Of a stretch of 64,000 nucleotides of DNA, positions 41,342-52,869 are shown piece after piece. Position numbers and translations under genes: made by a program. Every line of letters begins with the position of its first letter. Within the stretch, counting starts at the first letter, position 1. A model generated the notes under the pieces. It saw nothing but the letters and a program-made list of their open reading frames with translations. It had not been told where the DNA came from and did not search any database. This DNA comes from Piliocolobus tephrosceles (Eukaryota > Chordata > Mammalia > Primates > Cercopithecidae): assembly GCF_002776525.5 (NCBI RefSeq), contig NC_045449.1, positions 7,210,207 through 7,274,206 on the forward strand, written 5' to 3'.

Positions 41342-43235
41342 ATGTATTTTTTTGCAGTTTTTCTAAAGTGCCAGAAACAAGATTTGTGGGAATTTTTAGT
41401 GAATTTTTTTTTTTTTTTTTTTGCATTTTTTCCCCATTTGAAACTTCCCCCCCTTAAAAATTGGAACTTGGTACATTCAGTAGGAAATTCATCACTCAGG
41501 CTGTGGCCAAGACCAAGAAAAGTGCAAAGAGACAGAGGAGGAATGAAGGAGTGACTCCTCTGTGGTTAACATTCAGGGAGCCTGTCTAAAACCTCCCCCT
41601 TTGTATATGCTGGGAGGGTATGAGGGGTAGGAGGATGGTCCTGGCCCTCCCTAAACTCACCTCCCTCCAAAAGCCATGATCTTGCCCTTGGCAGTGATTG
41701 CTGCTAGGGCAGCCATCTTGGCCCCAAAAACAGTAGCTGGGGAAAAGGCTGCCATTTTGATGACAACAACTTTTCCTTTTAAAACTGCACTCCTCTAATT
41801 CCCATTTGTCAAATTTGCTCCCCCAAACTGGCTCTCCCCTTGTGAGCTATTTTCTGGGGGGAGGTGGGTGGGATGGGAAACGTTTATCCAATCACAGAGC
41901 AGGGAGGCCCAGTTTTCAAAGAGAATTAGGAGCAAACATTTCTTCATCTCCCCCACTGGAAGGAAATACAGGGACCCCTGACCAGGGTTAACTAGTGCAA
42001 ATTAGGGATTAGGGACTATTTAAAGTCCCTGTACCCCATCCCTAGGCTGGGATCTTTGGGTGAGGGGAACTGAGTCAAAGATGGGGTGTAAGGTGCTATT
42101 TTGAAGGGAAAGCTGGTGGGGATACCCCAAAGCCCACCAGAAGAGTAGAATGGTTCCCCAAAAACCATCTGGAGTGACTGGTGAGGGGAGTGACACTGGG
42201 GAGATGGGAATACAGGTAAGGATGGAAGGTCATGTGCAAATCCTGGGCTTACCCACCCATCCCACCCCTATCATTTTTCTGGCTATTTGGTCTAGTCTGG
42301 GAGAAACCATCAGGAAAAAAAAACAGGGAGAAAGTAGATTTCCTTCTCCATCCCATTTGGAGTTCTTCCCTCCTGGCCCCCAAATCTGGTTTAGCCCAGA
42401 ATAGGCCATATGTAGAGGCAGAAAGAGGTGTGATCTGCTCACCTCTTTTGCCTTGGAAGAATCTGGAGCTCACTGGATTTGGGGGTCAAGATAGGGCCAA
42501 TACTTCCCTGCCCTGGACTGGGAAAGTGCTCAGCCACAGAACAGAGGGGCAGCCCTCCCCCACACCTCCTTGACCTGGCTTGGGAGAGGCCATCTCCGAA
42601 GTCCAGGAATATGGGGAGGAACATGGAAGATCCAAAGGCATGGAAACCAAGGAAGGCGTCTTGATGCAAGGGAAACAGGGACGTAGAGACCCACGCTTGG
42701 GAAGGATGGAACCCAAAGCCACACTCCCAGGCGGGTGGGGTCAGGTATCACAATGGTCTGGTCCAGGCCCTGGGCCACAATGAATGGAATGTGCTAGGAA
42801 GCATCTGGGAAGGGCTTAGAGAAAGCTTCAGAACAAGGGGGGTCATTAGGAGAGAGAGATGGTTTCCCCCTAGGTTTACGAATCAGGGGAGCAGGTTAGA
42901 CATTCAGAGCTGGTGGGGGCCGTGAGTAGAGATTCAGGTTAAGTATATTGCTCAGTTGCCCCAAGGGCTGGAGAAGGGATGGAAGCTGGCCCTGCCCCTC
43001 ATGGAGGCCATTCCCTGGAGGAAGATTGAGAGGGGAACCTCGAAAGATCCCTTCCCAGGAGATGGGAAAACTACAATCTCACACAAAGCAGCCTGACCCC
43101 TGAGCTCCAGGGGCCCCCAAGTCCCTGCACAAGAGTGTGGAGGGGCTCCCAAGGGGCAGGGAGGCCAGGGAGCTGGTAGTGGTGGGGGGTTCAGGGAGGG
43201 TGGCATCTGGTGAAAGGGGGATTGAGCCCCAAGGT
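41336..43235 (-). other. ZBTB4: ZBTB4 3' UTR
   Basis: 1.9 kb of single-copy sequence between the stop and a reverse-strand AATAAA (plus-strand TTTATT at 41336-41341). It contains three GCACTTT matches to the miR-17 seed family (plus-strand AAAGTGC at 41365, 41519 and 42523). Human ZBTB4 is a reported miR-17/20/106 target. Confidence 0.65.
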
Positions 43236-46200
43236 TCACCCCACATCACCCTTCTGGGTTCTCTCAACCCCTGCCCTTTCCCCTTCTCCCTTAGGGGGAA
43301 CTGGTGGAGGAAGAGTTGGGGGAGGTGGTGTTGGCGGGGTAGGGGGTGCTGCTTGAGGATTCACTGCGTAGCCAAAGACCCCTGGTAGGAAGGGAAGGGC
43401 CCCCCCACCCTTCTCATCAGGTAGGACCATGTTGAGAGCAACTGGGAGAGCGGCCAAGTTACTGAAGTTGTAAGGGTAGGCGGCAAGGAGCTGGGGGCCG
43501 TAGACGAGCGGGTAGGGCTCAGGGTAGAAAGTGACTTTGGCAGCCCCTATCCCCTCCATCCGGTCCCCCTCACCAGCTCCCACTGGCCCTTCACTCCCAG
43601 ATTTTCCCCTGCCACCACCAGGTTCCCGGCCGCCCCCAATCAGGGCCAGTGGAAATTCCTGCACAGGTGGGTATGCATAGCTGCCCCCGCCTGCCACCAC
43701 TGGGGGTTCCTCACCCCCTGAGATGACAGGGTCCTGGAGTGAGGCGGTCTCGGAAGCTTCCTCAGCAGCAGTGCTCCCGCCGCCTGCCTCACCGCTGGAT
43801 GAGGAGACTTGCATCTCTTGGGGGGCTTCCTCCTTGACATCCCCGGGCCGGGTGCCAGCGCTGCCCTTGGAATAGGCAATGACAGGAGTTGGGGTGCCCC
43901 CGGGCCGCTCAGCAGCATGCCTCTGCCCGTGACGGCTCAGGGCAGCTGCGGTCTTGCACACCTTGGCGCACTGGGGGCAGGTAAAGCGGGTGGAGGGCCT
44001 CCGTCCGGCCCGGGAGCTGTGGGAGCCCCCACCATGGGCCTCTTGGTGCTTTCGCAACTTTCTCAGGGTGGCAAAGGTCTGGGCACAGTCCCCACAGCGG
44101 TGCCTCCGCTCTGTGCGGGCACGTCCCGCTGGGCTCTCCGCTGCTGGGGTTTCCTCCCAGCTCCTCCGTTCCAGCTTCTGCCTCCAGCGTGGTGGCCGGC
44201 GGCCTCGGGGCGGCCCACTTCCCCCCACACTGGCACCTCCAGCAGCTCCAGCCTTGCGTTTAGGCTTGTAGGAGTAGTAGGGCCTCCAGAGCTGGTCCTC
44301 CCCACCAGCCTTTGATTCCTCCTCATCCTCCTCCTCCTCTTCGTCCTCCTCCTCCTCATCATCCTCACTCTCCTCCATCTCCTCTCCGCTCAGCTCCCCA
44401 GGACGCAGGTCAGTCTCTGAGATGCGGCGCTTGACAATGGCCTCCTCCCCGATTCGCACAGTGATCTGACACAGTGGAGGTGGAGCCTGCAGCTGAGAGG
44501 GGCCCCGGCCAGCCCCTGCGGGAGCACCCCCACCTCCACCAATCCCGCCCACTGGCTTGGCTGTGTAAGTCAGAGTCCTTCCGGCCCGTGGATTCCGGCC
44601 CTTGGCCTCCTCCGTGGTGGTGGCCGTGGCTGGCCCTGCAGCGGTGGCCGGGCTGGCTGCTGTGGCTGGGCTGGTAGGTGTGGCTGCAGGCTCAGGGGGA
44701 GGAGGTGGGTATTCTCGTTTCTTGGGTGGCCTCGGGGGAGCAGTGTAAGTGATAACCGAGGCGGCTTGGGACCCTCCTGTGCTGGCCGTCCCACTCCCCC
44801 CTCCACCACTGCTACTGCCCCCATGGACAATGACAGAGGGGGCTGGGTGGGCAAAAGTGATGACAGAGGGTGGAGGGCCAGGCTCTGGGGCAGGTGGGGG
44901 CCCAGGCGGCGGGCTGGCTGGCATTGCCACGGAGGCCGGTGTGTTGAGGCTTGGAGAAAGGGGGGCCTCTGGGGCTCCCTGGCTGTAGGTCTTGTAGGGC
45001 CGCTTGGCTGCCCGCATGGGGAGCAGGCGGTAGAGCTTGAGTGTATTGAGCTTGGGCTTGTAGCCTCCATTGGGTGTCTTCTCACTGGCGAGGAGGCCCG
45101 GGCTAATGCCGTGGAAGGCTCGCTGGTGGGTCTTCAGGTTATAATAAGTGACAAAGGTCTCCCAACAGAAGATGCACTGGTACCTGGGTCAGCATAGCAG
45201 GGAATAGGGCAGGAACACAGCCACTTGAGTCAAGGGCCCTGAAGTCTCCCAGGTCCTCCTGCACCCTGCACTCAAACCTGTGACTCCCGCAGCCTCGCGC
45301 TGCCTCCCTCACCCAGCCAGCCTCAGTGCGGGGCGCCCATCTGAGCTCAGTGCCCCCACCGGCTGTGAGACTCTAGGCCTCGGCTGTTCCACTTGGGACC
45401 CAGCCTAACTCACAGAGCCTTCTTCTCAAGCCCGGATGACAGAATGGGGAAACGACTTACGAACAGGGACACCGCGTGGAAACTCAAGGCCTTGCTCAGA
45501 ATAGTGTAATGATTCCTGGACATGCCTGTGCCACCGCAGTCCTTTCCGGTGAAGGGAGCTTTCTCTTTCCCTCTAGCCCTTCCCCAGAGCAGCAAGCCAG
45601 GACATGGCACAAAGAGACTTAATAAACCTCAGCTGATGAACCCTGGAGGCGAGGCTGCAGTGAGCCAAGACTGCTCCACTGCACTCTCGCCTGGGTGACA
45701 GAGCAAGACTCCGTCTCAAAAAAACAAAAAAAACAAAAAAAACCTCAGCTGAAGGAACTGGGGCTGGAGGGAGGCAGACAGGTGAGTGGTGGTGAGCAGG
45801 GGCCTCAGGATGGCTTTTTTTTTTTCTTTTCAAATGATTTGTAGAGGCTGGGTGCAGTGGCTCATCCCTGTACTCCCAGCACTTTGGGAGACCGAGGTTG
45901 GCAGATCACCTGAGGTCAGGAGTTCGAGAACAGCCTGGCCAACATGGTGAAACCTTGTCTCTACTAAAAATACAAAAATTAGCTGGGCATGGTGGTGCGC
46001 ACCTGTAATCCCAGATACTCACGAAGCTGAGGCAGGAGAATCACTTGAACCCAGGAGGCAAAGGTTGCAGTGAGCTGAGATTGAACCACTGCACTCCAGC
46101 CTGGGGGACAGAGTGAGACTCGGTCTTAAAAAAAAAAAAAAAAAAAAAAAGCCAGGTGTGGTGGCTCACGCCTGTATCCCAGAACTTTGGGAGGCCAAGG

Positions 46201-47789
46201 CAGGCAGATCACGAGGTCAGGAGTTCAAGACCATCCTGACCAACATGGTGAAACCCCGACTCTACTAAAAATACAATAAAAAAAAATTAGCTGGGCATGG
46301 TGACGCATGCCTGTAATCCCAGCTACTCAGGAGACTGAGGCAGAATTGCTTAAACTGGGACCTGGGAGGCGGAGGTGGCAGTGAGTCGACATCACACCAC
46401 TGCACTCCAGCCTGGGCTACAGAGGAAGACTCTGTCTCAAAAAAAAAAAAAAGAAAGAAAGAAAAAGAAAAGAAAAAAAAATTGTAGAGATGGGGTCTCT
46501 ATGTTGTCCAGGCTCGTCTCAAACTCCTGGCCTCAATCGATCCTCCCACCTCAGCCCCACAAAGTGCTGGGATTACTGCAGCTAGCCTAGTCTCAGGATA
46601 ACTTTCTAGGCCCCAAGCCCCACCCATTGCTGCCCTCGTCCCTGTGATCTCTGAGTGCTGGCCTCCGGCCGCTCCCCCTGCCAGCCTGGACCACTCACCT
46701 GCGCTCCCCCGTGTGCCACACCTCATGCTTCGTGCGGTACTCCGCCAGGGCGAACACTTTCTCGCAATAGCGGCAGGGGTACTTCCTCCGCCACGAGTGT
46801 ACATTGCTGTGTCTCTTCAGACTGGACAGGGTCACATAGGAACGCTCACAAGCTGCGCACACATACAGCACGTGGCCGCCCACCACCTTCACCACGTGCT
46901 CGGGGCCTCCTCGGAAGCCCGCCGGTGGAGGCAGGGCTGAGGCGTCCACCCCTGCAGGACCACCAGGGCCAGCGCCCCCGGCTCCCAGCCCTGTAGACCC
47001 CCGAGTGCTGGCCCCTCGTCGGCACTGGGCCTCATGGGTCTGCAGCCGTTTGGGATGGATGAAGCTTTTTCCACATTGGGGGCAGGGGAGGGGCCGCCGG
47101 GGTAGGGAGCACTGCAAGTCAGGGGCCTGGGCCTCAGCCCTGTCACCCTCCCACTCCCCAGCTGGCCTGGGCCGGGGCCCGAAGCTGTCCTCTTCAGGCT
47201 GCGAGGTGGCCATGGGGGCTGGGGTAGGAGGTACCCAGGCATCACCTCCCTCTCCCAGGCCCTGAAGGCGGGAGATGCCCAGACGGCGCCCCAAAGCTCC
47301 AATCTCTGCTACAGCTGCCCCGTCCCCTCCACCACCAGGCAGTGCGAGCCGGGCGCTATAGATGAAGTTGAGGACATCAGAAAACGCAGCTGCTGGGACC
47401 CCTGGCAACTCCAGGACCCGGGGCGGGGAAGAAGCAGGGGGAGAGGCTGGAGGGGGAGAGGAAGAGGAAGAGGAGGAAGAAGAGGAAGCAGAGGAGGAGG
47501 AAGAGGAAGAAGACGAGGAAGAGGAGGAGGAGGAAGAGGCAGCTGTGGTGGTGGCAGGGTTGGGTGCGGAGCCCCCTGTAGCTGGTGGGAGGGGCAGTGG
47601 GGCCGAAGTGAGCAGGGCCTCTCTGAAGAAGGGACTTGAAGCAGCCAGGACGCTGCGGTGAGCAGGGAACTTGGTGTCTCCGGCTATGAGGGTGACGTCA
47701 CAGAAGAGGCCACGGAGCCGCTGTTCATTGAGCTGGCGCAGGACGGCGGGGGCATGAGACGGGTCCGTCACCTCTGCAGGAGGGGGCAT
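43236..47789 (-). CDS. ZBTB4: ZBTB4, BTB/POZ zinc-finger methyl-CpG-binding repressor (2 coding exons)
   Basis: Minus-strand exons 47789-46699 and 45183-43236 join in phase 2 (GER/RYQC) to give 1012 aa; human is about 1013. The BTB domain (LFCDVTLIAGDTKFPAHRSV ... VLNFIYSARLAL) covers about residues 17-150 and is split by a poly-Ser loop of some 30 Ser. Six C2H2-type fingers follow: about 231-255 (a C2HC variant), 308-331, 338-360, 366-389, 722-744 and 764-786. Fingers 2-4 are the Kaiso-like trio that, in the family, reads methylated CpG. The splice junction lies in the linker just before finger 4. An acidic Glu/Asp run sits near residue 640, and the tail is Pro-rich. It acts in the nucleus as a transcriptional repressor. 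The intron 45184-46698 contains Alus. Confidence 0.97.
45645..46590. mobile_element. Alu cluster in the ZBTB4 coding intron
   Basis: A 5'-truncated forward Alu 3' end (45645-45741) has target repeats AAACCTCAGCTGA on both sides. Forward Alus at 45847-46150 and 46151-46465 follow, then a reverse right-arm fragment at 46482-46590. Confidence 0.8.
47450..47545 (-). repeat. ZBTB4: Poly-serine codon tract in ZBTB4
   Basis: Plus-strand GAA/GGA/AGA purine triplets encode a run of about 30 Ser, broken by one Ala, on the minus strand. It sits in a loop of the BTB domain and is a likely site of length variation. Confidence 0.8.
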
Positions 47790-47798
47790 GGTGCCAGC

Positions 47799-49025
47799 CT
47801 AGACAGTGGGAGAGGAGGCCAGGTAGAGTCTCGGAGGCTGGGCAGAGGGCAGAGGCTTCTCAGGTCAGGCAAAGAGAGGGTCAGGAGCTGCTGGTCAGAA
47901 GCCAATGGAGGGCTGAATCACTTCAGGCCACAGAAGCCAGGGCTTGGCCCTTAGCCACCCAAGTCTGGCCAGCATCCAACACCAGTATGTCTAACTCACT
48001 TCTGTGGCTGGAAGAGGCCAGAGATACCTCAGGTCATGGTGAAGGTCAAGGGGTCATGATCTCTGAAGTCATAGACTAGAGAGGTAAGCAAGGGAAACCT
48101 CTCTCACGGGAAGGAGGAGAAAGCGCCACAACTCCTGATAGCCATTTCACAGAACTCCCCAGCCTAGACAAAATGGCCGCCCCCGCTGGCCTGCTGCCTT
48201 GGGTCTACTTTTCCCTCACTGTAGACCTCTGGGTACTTTCTCACCTGAGAGCACAGCCAACATGGAGTGGGGCGGGGGGTGGCTCAGCGAGTCCCTTCTG
48301 CTGGGCCTCTTCCTTCTGTGGAGAAACAGAAACCATGTCAGGGGAACCTAGAGGAGGAGCAGGAGAGGGTCCTCAGGGAGGGAAGTGGGAGGAAAAGCCC
48401 CCAGGAAGTGGGGAGGGGTGCAGGACTGTGGCCAGAGAGGACATCCGGGTGAACCCGGACCCCTCCCCGGAGCCTCTGCCAGGTTATTTGTTTAGCTGCG
48501 TCCGGTCAAACCTGGGAGGCCACGCAGGTTCTTACAGAGCCTTGTTCTGCAGGCCCAGAGAAGTACAGTGACAAGATAATTTGCATATTCCCAATTCACC
48601 TCCAAACAATATAGTAGCACAGGTCCAGCCCATAGTTCAGGGAAGCCTGTCACAGCACTCTCAAGTCCCTTTGGCCCAATCTCCAGGGCTCAGAGGAAGT
48701 CAAAGATTTGCATGTTGTCATTTATCATCATGGTCTCATTTACATATCAAAATAATTTGTGAGTTTTTAAAAATGGGACCTAAGCTGGTAGATATTCAAA
48801 TGAGGAGAGGACCTCCTCATATCCTGCCAGCCCCATAAATCTCAGAGGGGGTTTCTGGCCCAGCTGCCAGGCAACCATTGAAGCCCACTGACCCCTACAC
48901 AACTGCCAGCTCGCTCCAGTCTCTGGAGGGCACTGGAAAGGCCACAGGACCAGGAGGCCTGGTCCCAAACCTCACTCAGAGACCTGATGCCCTAGGGATT
49001 TGGGCTGAAAAAGCAGCATAATCAA
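47799..49025. other. ZBTB4 upstream intronic sequence
   Basis: Mostly single-copy; apart from the inferred 71-bp exon nothing coding was seen. Confidence 0.35.
48245..48315 (-). other. ZBTB4: Inferred 5' UTR exon of ZBTB4
   Basis: The minus-strand acceptor is TTTCTGTTTCTCCACAG and the donor is CTCTCAG/GTGAGAAAG, both strong, bounding 71 bp. Joined to the coding exon (minus-strand acceptor CACTGTCTAG just before GCTGGCACC-ATG), it would create an upstream ATG out of frame with the main start. Inferred from splice signals only. Confidence 0.45.
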
Positions 49026-49026
49026 G

Positions 49027-49347
49027 GCCGGGCGCGGTGGCTTATGCCTGTAATCCTAGCACTTTGGGAGGCGGAGGTGAGCAGATCACGAGTTCAGGAG
49101 ATCGAGACCAACCTGGCTAACACGATGAAACCCCTGGCTAACACGGTGAAACCCCATCTCCACTAAAAACACAAAAAATTAGCCGGGCGTGGTGGCGGGT
49201 GCCTATAATCCCAGCTGCTTGGGAGGCTGAGGCAGGAGAATCGCTTGAACCTGGGAAGTGGAGGTTGCAGTGAGACGAGGTCACGCCACTGCACTCCAGC
49301 CTGGGCAACAAGAGCAAAACTCCGTCTCCAAAAAAAAAAAAAAAAAG
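49027..49347 (+). mobile_element. Forward Alu with internal duplication
   Basis: Head GGCCGGGCGCGGTGG. Contains a local duplication of CTGGCTAACACG(A/G)TGAAACCC at about 49112-49156, lengthening the element. MIR-like sequence (CAAAGTCACACAGCG) follows at 49390-49500. Confidence 0.8.
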
Positions 49348-49500
49348 TACCGCACGGCCACTTTCCCCTGCAGGCACCATCAGGGCCTTGAGGACTCTTT
49401 TCAGTTGAAGGTTTGAGTTTGAAAGCCAGACTTATCCAAAGTCACACAGCGTTGATAATGACAGGTGGCACCTATTTAGAGATCCAGGCCTGCAGAATTG

Positions 49501-50055
49501 AGAGCAGAGCTCTCCAGACCCTCTCCTCTGCCCTCCACAAAGCCTGGGAGCCGTCACCCATCTTTGAGGGTGTCCTTCCATATGCCATGGGCCACACGTG
49601 TCTTCAGAGGCGTTCGGCATCAGGAGTTCCTCATACAATTCCCATTCTCTGAAAAATGTTCTTTCCCATTTATCACTCATACTATCTGGACTCAAAGGCC
49701 TTTTCCCCACATACACCCCATTTCGCATTCCCCAAAATATTTTCCTGACACTTCTCCTGGATGGGAAGAAGGAAGATGGTAAACAGGGATGATATTCCAA
49801 AGTTTTAACAACCCTGTCTGCCAGGGACAGATCAGGTTCTAGTGTTACCCTGTCAATTGGTGAATTTCAGATAGGTCAGGCATCCTGAGGAAGGGGCCTC
49901 ACTACATTCGTGGGCTAGTGCTCAGGCCTGCCACTCACTTCCATGATAACCACTGGCCCACTGGGACCCCAAGAGTCAGTGTTTTATTTGAAGTACCTCA
50001 TTTGTTCCTTATCACTACCCTGAAAGGTAGCAGTTAGCTTTCCCGCTTTTTAAAT
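49501..50055. other. Single-copy ZBTB4 intron sequence
   Basis: Nothing recognised apart from weak L2/MIR resemblance at 49980-50045. Confidence 0.3.
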
Positions 50056-51630
50056 TTTTATTTATTTATTTATTTTGAGATGGAATCTCGCTCTGCACCC
50101 AGGCTGGAGTGCAGTGGCACAATCTCAGCTCATTGCAATCTCTGCCTCCCGGGTTCAAGCGATTCTCCGGCCTCAGCCTCCTGAGTAGCTGGGATTACAG
50201 GCACTCACCACCATGCCTGGCTAATTTTTCGTATTTTTAGTAGAGACAGGGTTTCACCCTGTTAGCCAGGGTAATCTCGATCTCCTGATCTTGTGACCCG
50301 CTCGCCTAGGCCTCCCAAAGTGTTGGGATTACGGGCATGAGCCACCACACCCGGCCACTATCCCTCCTTAAGGCCAGACACTGTGGCTCACACCTGTAAT
50401 CCCAATGCTTTGGGAGGCCGAGGTGGGTGGATCATCTGAGGTCAGGAGTTCCAGACCAGCCTGGCCAATGTGGAGAAACCCCATCTCTACTAGAAATTAA
50501 AAAAAAAAAATTAGACAGGCATGGTGGTGGGTGCCTCTAATCCCAGGTACTTGGGAAGCTGAGGCAGGAGAATTGCTTGAACCCGGGAAGTAGAGGCTGC
50601 AGTGAGCCGAAATCGCTCTGGATGGAGATTGATCCAGCCTGGGTGACAGAGTGAGACTCTGTCTCAAACAATAAAAATAAAAATAAAAAGAAATAAAAAA
50701 CAGGCCGGGCATGGTGGCTCACGCCTGTAATCCTAGCAGTTTGGGAGGCCGAGGCGGGTGGATCACAAGGTCAAGAGATTGAGACCATCCTGGCCAACAT
50801 GGTGAAACCCCATCTCCACTAAAAATACAAAAATTAGCCGGACACGGTGGCGGGCACCTGTAGTCCCAGCTACTGGGGAGGCTGAGGCAGGAGAATCACT
50901 TGAATCCAGGAGGCGGAGGTTGCAGTGAGCCTAGATTGAGTCACTGCACTCCAGCCTGGTGACAGAGCAAGACTTTGTCTCAATAAATAAATAAATAAAT
51001 AAAATGACAGACTATGGGCTGGGTGCAGTGGCTCACACTTGTAATCCCAGCACTTTGGAAGGCTGAGGCAGGTGGATCTCTTGAGCTCAGGAGTTCGCGA
51101 CCAGCTTGGGCAAGATGGAGAAACCTGGTCTCTACAAAAAATACAAAAAGTAGCCAGGTGTGGTGGCGTGCGCCTGCAGTCCCAGCTAATCAGGAGGCTG
51201 AGGTGGGAGCATCCCTTAAGCCCAGCAGTTCAAAGGTGCAGTGAGCTATGATTGTGCCACTGCACTCCAGCCTGAGTGACGGAACCACACCCTGTCTCAA
51301 AAAAATAAAATAGGCTGGGCGTGGTGGCTCATGCCTGGAATCCCAGCACTTTGGGAGGCCGAGGTGGGTGGATCACCTGAAGTTCAGAAGCTCGAGACCA
51401 GCCTGGCCAACATGGTGAAATCCCGTCTCTACTTAAAATATAAAAAATTAGCAGGGCATGGAGGCAGGCACCTGTAATCGCAGCTACTCAGGAGGCTGAG
51501 GCAGGAGAATCACTCGAACCCAGGAAGCGAAGGTTGCAGTGAGCCGAGATCACGCCATTGCACTCCAGCTTGGGCAACAAGAATGAAACTTCGTCTCAAA
51601 ATAAATAAATAAATAAATAAATAAAATAAA
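50056..51630. mobile_element. Five-Alu block
   Basis: Reverse 50056-50357, then forward 50372-50695, 50703-51003, 51017-51311 and 51313-51628. Near-copies of AAATGACAGACTATGG at 51002 and AAATGTCAGATTATGG at 51628 look like the duplication of the last pair. Confidence 0.85.
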
Positions 51631-52117
51631 TGTCAGATTATGGCTTATAGATGCTAGGTAGCCGGCCCAAGGACATAGGAGCAGCTAGTAGCAGGGATGG
51701 GATCTGATCCCAGGAAGTTTGGCTCCAAAGCCTATGTTCCTGATGACTTCACGACTTCACCATACATCAATGAAGGACGTGTTTATGGCACCCACCAGGG
51801 CTCAAATAGCCTACCTGGGTGCCTTTCCGAAAATTAGAAGCAAGGTTCTTTCCTCCAGGAGGCGGCAGCCCTGTCTAGGTGAGCAAAGTCAAGGTTTGCC
51901 TCCAGTCCTCATTCATCCCATTGGCTGGGCCTGCCAGCCTGCACAACCGTATTAGTGGGCTTGGAGCCTATGCATGTGTGACTGTGTGCTGACTGCCACA
52001 GTACTTGGATGAGACCTGTCAGGGCTTCTAAGAACCAGAGACACCCAATGCTGGACTGGCCCTTAGGGATCACACACAATCATCGTCATCATGATCTCTG
52101 TAGCTGCCATTTGTGAA
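51631..52117. other. MIR-like and single-copy sequence
   Basis: 51655-51715 (GGCCCAAGGACATAGGAGC, GGGATCTGATCC) is MIR-like; the rest is unrecognised. Confidence 0.35.
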
Positions 52118-52337
52118 TTTTTTTTTTTTTTTTTTTGAGTCAGGGTCTCATTCTGTTGCCCAAGCTGGAGTGCAGTGGTGTGAACATGGCTCACTGCAGC
52201 CTCAACCTCCTGGAATCAAATGATCCTCCTGCCTCAGCCTCCTGAGTATCTGGGACCATAGGCATATGACATAATGCCTGGCTAATTTATTTATTTACTT
52301 TTGTAGAGACGGGGTCTTGCCGTGTTGCCCACGCTTG
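52118..52337 (-). mobile_element. Reverse Alu, truncated
   Basis: Poly-T to GCCGTGTTGCCCACGC; the far end is missing. Confidence 0.75.
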
Positions 52338-52539
52338 AAATACTTACCATGTGCAAAGTATAATGCTAAGCATATTATCTGTGTCATCTCGTTTCAACAC
52401 TCAAAATGGCCACAGTGAGGCCACAGGCTTAGAGAAATCACATACTCTAAACTCCTCCCTTCGAGGTAGAGGGAAGGTAGTGATGGGGTTATCTGCCTCA
52501 GATTTTATTGCTAGCCAACCCAGCGTTTGGACGCAGCTT

Positions 52540-52740
52540 GAGTTCAACTGCCCTGTGACTGGCTACTGCCCTGCAAGGCCTTATAGGAAGTGGAAAAGAC
52601 TAGCTATGTGACCTCAGGCAGGTTACTTAACCTCTCTGTATCTGTTTCCTTGTCCATACGGTGGGGACGATTAATAGTTCCTACCTTGTGGGGTTGTCAT
52701 AAAGATTAAGCGAGCCAACAAGTGGCAATATCTAGTTCGT
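52540..52740. mobile_element. MIR-like element
   Basis: TGTGACCTCAGGCAGGTTAC, TAACCTCTCTGTATCTG and GGGTTGTCATAAAGATTAA are in MIR order. Confidence 0.65.
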
Positions 52741-52869
52741 AGAACTCAGTCCTGGAAAATGGTGGGGAGAAGTGGTGAAAAAAAAAAAGGCATAAATTGG
52801 GCTTCATGGTAGGTTTGGTGGCTCTGTGGTTTTCAAGTTTTTTGTTTGTTCTTACCATTTCTACTCTTC

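Noticed and set aside
43809..44315. Plus-strand frames across the ZBTB4 coding exon
   Set aside because: Antisense shadows of a well-supported zinc-finger coding exon.
47362..47661. Plus-strand poly-Glu frame
   Set aside because: Exact complement of the ZBTB4 poly-Ser tract.
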